Source: Candidatus Woesearchaeota archaeon (GTDB lineage Archaea > Nanobdellota > Nanobdellia > Woesearchaeales > GW2011-AR9). Taken from it: a stretch of 44,101 nt of DNA. The notes under the pieces were generated by a model. That model saw only the letters and a list, made by a program, of their open reading frames with translations. It ran no database searches and was not told the origin of the DNA. Below, piece by piece: positions 36,315 to 44,101 of the stretch. Where the stretch lies: positions 1-44,101 of the forward strand of contig JABJOX010000013.1 in the NCBI GenBank assembly GCA_018664115.1, read 5' to 3'. Both the position numbers and the translations under genes were made by a program. The first letter of the stretch is position 1, and each line of letters begins with the position of its first letter.

Positions 36315-36590
36315 ATGGAAATCAATGTTTATACAATCCCTACTTGCGGTTGGTGTACAAAACTAAAAGATTGGTTAAAAAAGAAGAAAATTGCTTTTAT
36401 TGAACACGATCTTACTGAAAGTGACCATGCTCGAGATGAAATGATTGAAAAATCAGACCAATTTGCTACTCCGGTAACAATCATCAAATATTATGAAGAC
36501 CAGAAAGAGGATGAAGAGCTGGTATTAATTAAAGAAACAGTAATTGTTGGTTTTGATGAAAAGAAATTAGAAGCCGCTTTAAAAGAATAA
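36315..36590 (+). CDS. Glutaredoxin-like protein
   Basis: INVYTIPTCGWCTKLKDWLKKK, TPVTII (cis-Pro), VGFDEKKLEAAL; ATG 36315 preferred. Confidence 0.88.
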   Translation: MEINVYTIPTCGWCTKLKDWLKKKKIAFIEHDLTESDHARDEMIEKSDQFATPVTIIKYYEDQKEDEELVLIKETVIVGFDEKKLEAALKE

Positions 36591-36603
36591 ACAAATTAAA
36601 AAA

Positions 36604-37548
36604 CTAAATTTTCTTTAATATTTCCCGGGGATCTTTCCCATCAAACAAGATTTCATACAATCCAGTTATCAATGGCAACTCTAATCCCGTCTTTTTCTTT
36701 AAACCAATTGCTTCTTTTAAAGTTGTTACACCTTCTGCAACCATTGGCATTTCATCAATAACTGCTTGCAATGGTCGACCTTTACCCACTTCAACACCAA
36801 CAGATCGATTCCTAGAATGTGCACTAGTTGAAGTTACAATCATATCACCAATTCCTGCAAGACCATAAAATGTTTCTGCTTTTCCACCTAAAGCAACCCC
36901 TACAGATTTAATCTCTTCTAACCCACGCGTCATAATGTAGGCTTTAGCGTTATCTCCTAAACCCATTCCATCTAAAACGCCCACAAACACCGCTAAAATA
37001 TTCTTCAAAGCAGCGCTTACCTGTACACCAATAAGATCATCACTTAAATCTATTTTCAAATTATCAGCAGCAATTACTTTCATTAACTCATCTTTACCCT
37101 TTCCACCAGCTAGAACGATTCCTGAAAACATTTCTTTGCAAACTTCTTCTGCATGTGTTGGACCGTATAAACAAAATACTGAACCAGAAACTTTCTCCGC
37201 AACGATATCACTCAAAAATTTCAAATCTGGCCCAAAACCTTTTGAACAGATTACTATGGATTGTTCTGAAATAAATTCTTTCGCAGTACTAATAGTTGAT
37301 TCTACTTTATCCGATGGCACTACTAATAAAATAAATTCAGAATCAGCTAAAACTTCTTCCATTTTATGTGAAATAAAAATATTCTCCGACAACTTAACTT
37401 CTGGCAGTAATTTGCAGACTCTTGTTTCCTGCATCTCTTGAGCCTGTTTTTCAAAGAATTCCCAGACTTTAACATCATTATTATTCCTAGCTAAATGTAC
37501 AGCTAATGCCGTACCCCAGCTTCCCCCACCTAAAATTGCAATTTTCAT
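36604..37548 (-). CDS. gpsA: Glycerol-3-phosphate dehydrogenase [NAD(P)+], bacterial type
   Basis: IAILGGGSWGTALAVHLARN, CSKGF, GPTHAEEV, ALKNILAVFVGVLDGMGLGDNAKA, GLAGIGDMIVT, MPMVAEGVTT. Confidence 0.95.
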   Translation of the reverse strand: MKIAILGGGSWGTALAVHLARNNNDVKVWEFFEKQAQEMQETRVCKLLPEVKLSENIFISHKMEEVLADSEFILLVVPSDKVESTISTAKEFISEQSIVICSKGFGPDLKFLSDIVAEKVSGSVFCLYGPTHAEEVCKEMFSGIVLAGGKGKDELMKVIAADNLKIDLSDDLIGVQVSAALKNILAVFVGVLDGMGLGDNAKAYIMTRGLEEIKSVGVALGGKAETFYGLAGIGDMIVTSTSAHSRNRSVGVEVGKGRPLQAVIDEMPMVAEGVTTLKEAIGLKKKTGLELPLITGLYEILFDGKDPREILKKI

Positions 37549-37580
37549 AATTAGTAAAAAAAAACAATAGTATAAAATTG

Positions 37581-38099
37581 TTATGGATTAACAATAATCT
37601 TTCCAGTTCTGCCAATAACTACTGAATCAACATAAGTGTACTCTCCCGGTTCTGAAAACTGCCAAGTAAAACTTTCCCCTGGTTGAATAAAACCGCTCTT
37701 CATTCCCGAAATTTCTCGTACTCCATAAACTAAAGCTTGTAACTTCTCCTGTTCATTTTTCCAGATGACTTTCTGATTAACATCTACTGTAATTGATTCA
37801 AGTCTAATTATATTCTCAGTAAGAATTATTTCTTGAGGAAATTTATTTTTAATATCTTTCTTTTCTCCTTTAACAATAATCTTTGCACTTTCTTTCTTAA
37901 TCTCATCTTGATAAGAATTAACTATTCTTTCATAAGGAGTAGAAAAGAAAAAAACCGGCTTCTCAATTGTTTCCGTTCCCAAAGAAATAAATTTATCAAA
38001 AAAGAATAAATCATTTTGCTCATAACTTATTGAACCCGCATTAATAAACGTTAAATTAAACAATACAAACAACACTAATAATAAAAACAACTTTTTCAT
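37581..38099 (-). CDS. Secreted cupredoxin-like domain protein with canonical Cu ligands apparently absent
   Basis: Signal peptide MKKLFLLLVLFVLFNLTFINA; VDVNQKVIWKNEQEKLQALVYGV...FIQPGESFTWQFSEPGEYTYVDSVVIGRTGKIIV. Confidence 0.7.
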   Translation of the reverse strand: MKKLFLLLVLFVLFNLTFINAGSISYEQNDLFFFDKFISLGTETIEKPVFFFSTPYERIVNSYQDEIKKESAKIIVKGEKKDIKNKFPQEIILTENIIRLESITVDVNQKVIWKNEQEKLQALVYGVREISGMKSGFIQPGESFTWQFSEPGEYTYVDSVVIGRTGKIIVNP

Positions 38100-38121
38100 A
38101 TTTCACCACCCTCTTTAAATC

Positions 38122-39000
38122 TTACTTATACATGTTTAATTGATGCTTCTTACTGATTTCATAATTGTAACTAAAATCTAAAGATAAAGTGGTTTCATAA
38201 GAAACCTGGTCACGAAGAAATAATTTACAAATCAATAAATCTTCTTGCTTTTTTTTATAAAAAAGCACTTTCTTTCCTTGAGAATCTTTTACAGAATTCT
38301 GAAAATGACAATCTTTCAATTCTTGATTACCTAATTTTCCCCCTTCTAAAACAACCAAATTAGCTTTACCACTGCCCCGGTTCTTAACTAAAATCCTAAA
38401 TTCTGTTTCTGTTCCCGCACTAGAAGGATAAATAACACTTTCTAATTCTGTTACTGCCACCGGCGCACCCTGCCCAGAATAACTTTTTTTAGGTTGAACC
38501 TTACAACCAGAATCATAAACTTCATAGAGATTGGGGTTAATGCAAACTGTATCTGTAAATTCAAACACAGAATCAAAACTAACTTTAACAAAAAATGGGT
38601 TTTGAAAACGTTCTGCATTTTCAAACAATTCATTTAAAGCTGTAGCATCAAATTCAACAAATATTTTCTCACCAGAAGGACTAACCAAACTTTTACCCAT
38701 TAAAACAGAAAAGTCGTTTGTTAGAGGTGAAGACATTAAAAAAAACTTCTCATCTACACCCATAATTTTTATTTGCCCCCCTTCTAAATCATAAGCTGCT
38801 TGATTATCTAACTCCACAATCATTTTAAATTTAGAACCCTGATAAATCTTCTCTGGAGGAGAATTATCTAAAAACCTAACATCTAAAGAACCATAACCTT
38901 GTTTAAAATTCTGTATCCCTTGTTTGGGTCCAGAACTAGAACCACAACCTAACAAAAACATAAACAATACAATGATCACTAAAAATTTTATTAATTTCAT
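38122..39000 (-). CDS. Putative lipoprotein, Ig-like surface domain family
   Basis: Lipobox LLGC; SGQGAPVAVTELESV...; C-terminal TTLSLDFSYNYEISKKHQL. Confidence 0.8.
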   Translation of the reverse strand: MKLIKFLVIIVLFMFLLGCGSSSGPKQGIQNFKQGYGSLDVRFLDNSPPEKIYQGSKFKMIVELDNQAAYDLEGGQIKIMGVDEKFFLMSSPLTNDFSVLMGKSLVSPSGEKIFVEFDATALNELFENAERFQNPFFVKVSFDSVFEFTDTVCINPNLYEVYDSGCKVQPKKSYSGQGAPVAVTELESVIYPSSAGTETEFRILVKNRGSGKANLVVLEGGKLGNQELKDCHFQNSVKDSQGKKVLFYKKKQEDLLICKLFLRDQVSYETTLSLDFSYNYEISKKHQLNMYK

Positions 39001-40811
39001 TTTATTAAACTAATCTTTTCTTGATTTGGACTTATTTGCACTTTCTTAAATATTTGATAATCATATTTCAACACAGCAGTCATTGTTTCCCTTCTCCAAT
39101 CACCCAACTGTAAATCAGAGTAAGGGAAATCTTCCAAACGACATTGTTTAAATGTAAATTTTTTCTTTTTCACATTAAGATTTTGGATGTTATCAGCTTT
39201 ACAGCTCGGATCAGAAAAATCAAAATTTCCCGGAGGAAAAATCAGCTCATAATTTTCAAGTTTCGTAACTTGGCCGGAACCAAGATTTTCTAAAGTTAAA
39301 ACCAAAACTGGTAAAGGCTTTTTATCTTCAATGACCACATTACTTTTAGTATGCCCAAAATAATAATTAATTCTTGCAAAATCTTTTGCTGAAAAAGATT
39401 GAGCAGCAATATTAGCAGATTTGATTTCTTTTAAAATTTCATCCTTTGTTTCCCGAACTTGTTGGTTAGTCATTTCTTCAATTTCTTTCTCAGTGCCCAT
39501 AAATGCCCTTACTAAATAAGATTCGGTTGTTAGTCCAGATAATCTTAAAGTCATGTTTAAGGTGTAAGAACCATCTAATTCCTCAGCAGGTGTACAAATA
39601 AAAGTTTCCCCATAATTTTCTTCAGAAATCTCAAATTCAGAAGAGGAATCAAAATTCCCATCAATAACTTTTTTGTTCTTTTTATCAGTAAAATCACACA
39701 ACACCGCCGCTTTAAAAGTTTGTTTGCTAGGATTAATGATATTAATTTCTGCTGAATAACCCCACTCTGGGTCATATTCAGAAATTAATTGTTCTTTATT
39801 AATTTTTATTTCAGCTTTCATTGGATCTTTAACAGTAGGAGTATAAAACCCTCCTGCAGAATAAGCTAATTTTGCTTCTTCTTCTTTCTGTTCTTTTGTA
39901 CAATCAACAAATGCTAAAGTGCCTTTTTTATAGCCTTTCTGTTTACACGCCGCTTCTAATTGTGAATTCTCCTGCCGCTCCTGAATACATACTGGTAAAT
40001 CAGTAAATCTTCCCGCCATGATACATTTTAAATTTGACCATCCAGGATTTTCCAAATCTGGTGACTGTGCTCTAAAATTTGCCTGTGCTTCTTCAAGTTC
40101 TCCCACACTTGGCAATAAAGAGTCATCATAACCAACATTAGGTAACGAAGGAGCAACAATTACAAGAACAAGATATAATATCCCAACAACTTTAAAGATG
40201 GTCACTAAAAAATTAACTTTCTTATTGTCACTCGCCTCACTTGGCAAGGTTAACAATCCAAAGAAGGCCCACCAGGGCATAAATAAAACTAAATTTTGCA
40301 TTAAAGGAGTTATTGGTAAATTCAAATCCCTAATCAAAAAAGGAATTAATCCTACATCCAAAAAAAAGAAAAGTGCAGGTAAAAATCCATACATCTCAGG
40401 CTCAAAACTTGACCCTTTAGAAAAAAGTCCAAAAATCATCGAAATGCCAAAAAATATTGATAAAAAAATAATTAAAAATTGGGGATTATGATTTGCTCCA
40501 AAAACAAAATACCAAACAAAGAAAACTGTAACTGGAATAAGAATAGCCATTCTTCCTTTCCGATCTTTATCCAATTTTGCGGATAACGCATAAACTCCTA
40601 AAAAACATAAAGTTAATGAGAAAACTAAAGTTATCGCTGAAGCTCCAGAAGTAATTCTAATAATATAATGAAATACACCTAACACTAATAGAATCCAACT
40701 AATATTTTTTGCTGCTCCTACAATTTCTTTTCCTGCAACATAAGCTCCTGCAGTTGCAGGGCCCGCTTGACCACCAGTTGCAGCACCAGATACGGCATCA
40801 GTAATACCCAT
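38997..40811 (-). CDS. Polytopic membrane protein with extracellular Ig-like C-terminal region
   Basis: N-terminal ~250 aa with multiple TM segments; C-terminal PLPVLVLTLENLGSGQVT...MTAVLKYDYQIFKKVQI resembles the lipoprotein family; 4-nt overlap with the downstream gene. Confidence 0.75.
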   Translation of the reverse strand: MGITDAVSGAATGGQAGPATAGAYVAGKEIVGAAKNISWILLVLGVFHYIIRITSGASAITLVFSLTLCFLGVYALSAKLDKDRKGRMAILIPVTVFFVWYFVFGANHNPQFLIIFLSIFFGISMIFGLFSKGSSFEPEMYGFLPALFFFLDVGLIPFLIRDLNLPITPLMQNLVLFMPWWAFFGLLTLPSEASDNKKVNFLVTIFKVVGILYLVLVIVAPSLPNVGYDDSLLPSVGELEEAQANFRAQSPDLENPGWSNLKCIMAGRFTDLPVCIQERQENSQLEAACKQKGYKKGTLAFVDCTKEQKEEEAKLAYSAGGFYTPTVKDPMKAEIKINKEQLISEYDPEWGYSAEINIINPSKQTFKAAVLCDFTDKKNKKVIDGNFDSSSEFEISEENYGETFICTPAEELDGSYTLNMTLRLSGLTTESYLVRAFMGTEKEIEEMTNQQVRETKDEILKEIKSANIAAQSFSAKDFARINYYFGHTKSNVVIEDKKPLPVLVLTLENLGSGQVTKLENYELIFPPGNFDFSDPSCKADNIQNLNVKKKKFTFKQCRLEDFPYSDLQLGDWRRETMTAVLKYDYQIFKKVQISPNQEKISLIK

Positions 40812-40861
40812 TATTCACCTCTTTTATTTAATTTAAAAAAATAAAAAAAATAAAATTCAAC

Positions 40862-42067
40862 TTATTTTACTAAGTCAATTTTTATTTCTCTAACATCTAA
40901 AGTTTTCTTTGGTTTAACTTTCAAAGCATTATTACCCTGAACAAGATCATCGCTTAAATCCATTGCAAAACTAACTTCTTTAGTATCAAAACCTTTTACA
41001 TGACCATTGAAGACCAATTCGCCAAATTTGCTGGTAACAACATCTACAAAGTCCATCTCTAATCTTAACCTTAACTCATCATTAATAACATTTTGATATT
41101 GCTCATAAGATAATTCAAAATAGTATGTTGGATATTCTACTTCTTTTAATTTAGATTCAATCAAAACATGAGATAAAACATAAGTTCCTTTGTTTGTCCT
41201 AAAAACAATTTCGTTCTCGCCCTGATAAACTAACTCAGGAGAAAATTCTATTGGAACCAATGAAAGTTCACAATCAGGTACCGCAAAATATACTTCGTTA
41301 CCATTAATTAAAACCTGTAATTTTCCCACTTCAGTAAATTGACAATCTGGTTTAAATTTCAAAATTACTTTTTCCAAATTTTTCTTCTCAGTCTCAGAAA
41401 CTAAAAATATATTCTTTGATGACTGTGCTTCAACACTAGTAACATCTGCCACTACCTGAACACTTTCTAAATCAATCATATTCGTTGCCCAAAATGCCAC
41501 CCCAATAGAAGAAGCACTAAAAAGCATTTCATTTTCTTCTTTAACCAAATTTGCAGGAATATTTACAATAAAAGAATCACCATCTTGAACTTCAGATTTA
41601 AATAATTCTTCACCATTTAAAGTTATAACTACTTCCCCTTTAACTTCATTAACTTTAAAACTTAAAAGAAGATTATCACTATTTTCTAAATCGGGAACAA
41701 CAAATTTGAATTTACTTGGTTCACCTGAAAATGCCCCTTTTTTTGCATAAACTATATTCTTTTCTGCAATTATTTTGCTTTCAGTCTTAGTATAAATGTT
41801 AACAACTGGTAAAGGATGTTCAATTTCCTTATGTCCCAAGAAATCTACTCTTCCCGGAGAAACAGTCAATAAGTTTTTCTCAATGACTGCATCATCAAGA
41901 TCTGTATCATCTGTAGTCGTTGAATCAACTGCACCGTAATCTTCATCTAATAATTCTGCTCTTTCGCTAGGAGGCAGTAAAATTACAAACCCAATCAATA
42001 ATCCAGCGATAATAACCAAAAGTACTGCCGCACCAGCAGCTTGCCCTCTTTTATTTGTGATTGCCAT
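40862..42067 (-). CDS. Surface protein with class III (archaellin/pilin-like) signal sequence and repeated beta-rich domains
   Basis: MAITNKRG|QAAGAAVLLVIIAGLLIGFVILLPP N-terminus; recurring LxxNGxE...P..L..G.N.(I/L).F motif. Confidence 0.7.
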   Translation of the reverse strand: MAITNKRGQAAGAAVLLVIIAGLLIGFVILLPPSERAELLDEDYGAVDSTTTDDTDLDDAVIEKNLLTVSPGRVDFLGHKEIEHPLPVVNIYTKTESKIIAEKNIVYAKKGAFSGEPSKFKFVVPDLENSDNLLLSFKVNEVKGEVVITLNGEELFKSEVQDGDSFIVNIPANLVKEENEMLFSASSIGVAFWATNMIDLESVQVVADVTSVEAQSSKNIFLVSETEKKNLEKVILKFKPDCQFTEVGKLQVLINGNEVYFAVPDCELSLVPIEFSPELVYQGENEIVFRTNKGTYVLSHVLIESKLKEVEYPTYYFELSYEQYQNVINDELRLRLEMDFVDVVTSKFGELVFNGHVKGFDTKEVSFAMDLSDDLVQGNNALKVKPKKTLDVREIKIDLVK

Positions 42068-42218
42068 AGTAATAAATTAATAAATTCTTTTTATATATAA
42101 ACTATTCGATATACAAATATCATAAAATTACTTTAATTATAAAATTGACACCCCCAATTGAGAAGCATTTTACGAATAAAGCAACCTTTTTATAACTGCA
42201 CAACTTTCTATCTTAAAG

Positions 42219-43274
42219 ATGATAATAATCAATTCAGATTTTAAAAGTGGAAAAGTAAAATTAAAAATAACTGAACCAGAAGATCTTTGGTATTTAAGTC
42301 ATTTAATTGATCCTGGAGATTTCATTAAAGGGAAAACCACTAGAAAGATTAAAATTGGCCAAGGAGAAAACGCCAAAGTTGCCAAAAAAAATTATGTTGT
42401 TAAAATCGAAGCAGAAACAATTGATTTTGGTTCTTCTGGAGAAACTTTAAGAATTAACGGCAAAATTAAAGAAGCTCCTGAAGAAATCCCTAAAGATAGT
42501 TATCAAGCAATTGCTTTAGAATTAGGAACAGAATTTATTATTGAAAAAGTTTCCTGGTTGGAATATCAAAAACAAAAATTACAAGAAGCTACAGAAAAAA
42601 GATATAATTATCTTATTTGTATTTTTGATCGTGAAGAAGCAATCTTTGCTTTAACAAAAAAATTTGGTTATGAAGTCATTTTAAAGATGGTTGGTGAAGT
42701 AGCTAAAAAAGCACAAACAGTAGAAATTAAAAAAAATTTTCAACTTGAAATCATTAAATCATTAGAGGAATATAACAAAAGATATTCTCCTGAAAATATT
42801 GTTGTTGCCTCACCTGCTTTCTGGAAAGAAGATTTGTTCAAAAAAATTAATAACCTAGAATTAAAAAAGAAAATTGTTTTGGCAACTTGTTCTGACATTA
42901 GTGAAAGATCAATAGATGAAGTCATCAAACGTCCCGAATTAAATAAGATTATGGGCTCTTCACGAACTAGAAAAGAAAAACTATTAATGGATGACCTATT
43001 AAATGAAATTAGTAAAAACAATTTGGCGGTCTATGGTTTCGAAGAAGTTAAAAAAGCAATCGCTGCGGGAGCAATAAGTAAACTTCTCATCACCGATGAT
43101 TTCATTCAACAACAGAGATCCACAGGAAATTACTTAGAACTAGATGAACTAATGAAAAAGATTGATCATCTCCAAGGGGAAATCAACATCATCTCTTCAC
43201 AACAAGAAAGCGGTCAAAGACTTGATGGCCTGGGAGGGATAGCTGCTCTCTTAAGGTACAAGTTAGAATGGTAA
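42219..43274 (+). CDS. pelA: mRNA surveillance protein Pelota
   Basis: EPEDLWYLSHLIDPGDFIKGKTTRKIKIG N-terminal domain; eRF1-like domains 2/3; GQRLDGLGGIAALLRYKL C-terminus. Confidence 0.95.
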   Translation: MIIINSDFKSGKVKLKITEPEDLWYLSHLIDPGDFIKGKTTRKIKIGQGENAKVAKKNYVVKIEAETIDFGSSGETLRINGKIKEAPEEIPKDSYQAIALELGTEFIIEKVSWLEYQKQKLQEATEKRYNYLICIFDREEAIFALTKKFGYEVILKMVGEVAKKAQTVEIKKNFQLEIIKSLEEYNKRYSPENIVVASPAFWKEDLFKKINNLELKKKIVLATCSDISERSIDEVIKRPELNKIMGSSRTRKEKLLMDDLLNEISKNNLAVYGFEEVKKAIAAGAISKLLITDDFIQQQRSTGNYLELDELMKKIDHLQGEINIISSQQESGQRLDGLGGIAALLRYKLEW

Positions 43275-43350
43275 CTAATCCCTAAAAGTATTTCTGACTA
43301 TATTTTGAAAAACCACAACCTTTTAATAGTAGTTCGTTTTACTGATAATC

Positions 43351-43368
43351 AAGTAACAAAAATTACTT
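43351..43368. repeat. Inverted repeat upstream of the TrmB-like gene
   Basis: AAGTAA-CAAAAA-TTACTT. Confidence 0.55.
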
Positions 43369-43399
43369 TTGTGAAAAAAAGGGGGGGTTTTGAAAAAAA

Positions 43400-44101
43400 A
43401 TGATTGTAAAAGATGAATTATTAAGCAAACTAAGGCGCTACTTCGATCTTAATTTATACGAAGTTAAATTATGGGCCGCTTTATTAAGTAGAGGTGTATC
43501 TACTGCAGGAGAACTTTCTGATATCGCTGACGTTCCACGTTCTAGAAGTTATGATGTTTTAGAAAGTCTAGAGAAAAAAGGATTTGTAGTAATGAAATTA
43601 GGAAAACCAATTAAATATATTGCTATTCCACCAACTGAAGTTGTGGACCGAGTAAAGAAAAATATGCATGCTAACGCTTTGGAAAAAGTAAAAAGATTAG
43701 ATTCAATTAAAACTTCACCATTGTTAGTGGAATTAGAAAGTTTACATACTAATGGAATTAGTTTGGTTGACCCTTCTGAATTGAGCGGTTGCTTAAGAGG
43801 AAGAAATAATATTTATAACCACTTAGACTTACTAATTAAAGATGCTAAAAGCAGTATTAATATTATGACTACCGATAAAGGTTTCATGAGAAAAGTTGAA
43901 GGTTTAAGAGCAAATTTAGAAATCGCTAAAAAGAAAGGTGTTAAAATTAAAATTTCTGCTCCTTTAACAAAAGAAAATAAAAAGATTGCTGATAGTCTAA
44001 AAAGTATTGCTGAAGTTAAACATAACGATAAGATTAAATCCCGATTTATTACTGTTGACAGTAACGATTTAGTCTTTATGATGCTTAATGATACAGAAGT
44101 G
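43400..44101 (+). CDS. TrmB-family transcriptional regulator, truncated by window end
   Basis: Open from ATG 43400 to window end: MIVKDELLSKLRRYFDLNLYEVKLWAALLSRGVSTAGELSDIADVPRSRSYDVLESLEKKGFVVMKLGKPIKYIAIPPTEVVDRVKK (TrmB winged helix). Confidence 0.9.
   Translation, partial: MIVKDELLSKLRRYFDLNLYEVKLWAALLSRGVSTAGELSDIADVPRSRSYDVLESLEKKGFVVMKLGKPIKYIAIPPTEVVDRVKKNMHANALEKVKRLDSIKTSPLLVELESLHTNGISLVDPSELSGCLRGRNNIYNHLDLLIKDAKSSINIMTTDKGFMRKVEGLRANLEIAKKKGVKIKISAPLTKENKKIADSLKSIAEVKHNDKIKSRFITVDSNDLVFMMLNDTEV

Overview
AT-rich, gene-dense archaeal chromosomal window, most likely from a DPANN-type (Woesearchaeota/Pacearchaeota-like) genome. This assignment is inferred from archaeal aIF5B, aIF1A, aPelota, NAC, Cbf5, eS1, RfcS, Sec61-beta and RNase P RNA coexisting with bacterial-type GpsA and LspA. 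Core functions present are translation (aIF5B, aIF1A, eS1, Cbf5, Pelota, NAC), export (SecD, SecF, an unlisted 56-aa Sec61-beta, LspA), replication (RfcS), RNase P RNA and several transporters. The accessory content is mostly cell-surface: at least five lipobox lipoproteins, a thrombospondin-type-3 repeat protein, a DVED-repeat lipoprotein, and a compact operon of secreted or membrane proteins at 37.6-42.1 kb. The main unexpected structure is two 'gene-tail echoes'. The last ~100 bp of the TraB-family gene is repeated 1336 bp downstream, flanking a metalloprotease-like lipoprotein cassette next to rnpB. The last 33 bp of aIF5B is repeated 89 bp downstream, across a 56-bp hairpin-containing insert. 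In both, most substitutions are synonymous, which suggests recombination between divergent functional orthologs rather than simple duplication and decay. Other candidates are a degenerate cupredoxin, a C39-like pseudopeptidase beside a GCS2-type amidoligase and a class-II amidotransferase, and a Gfo/Idh-TMP kinase-like-Nudix operon. All calls were made by eye from the sequence; no database searches were run.
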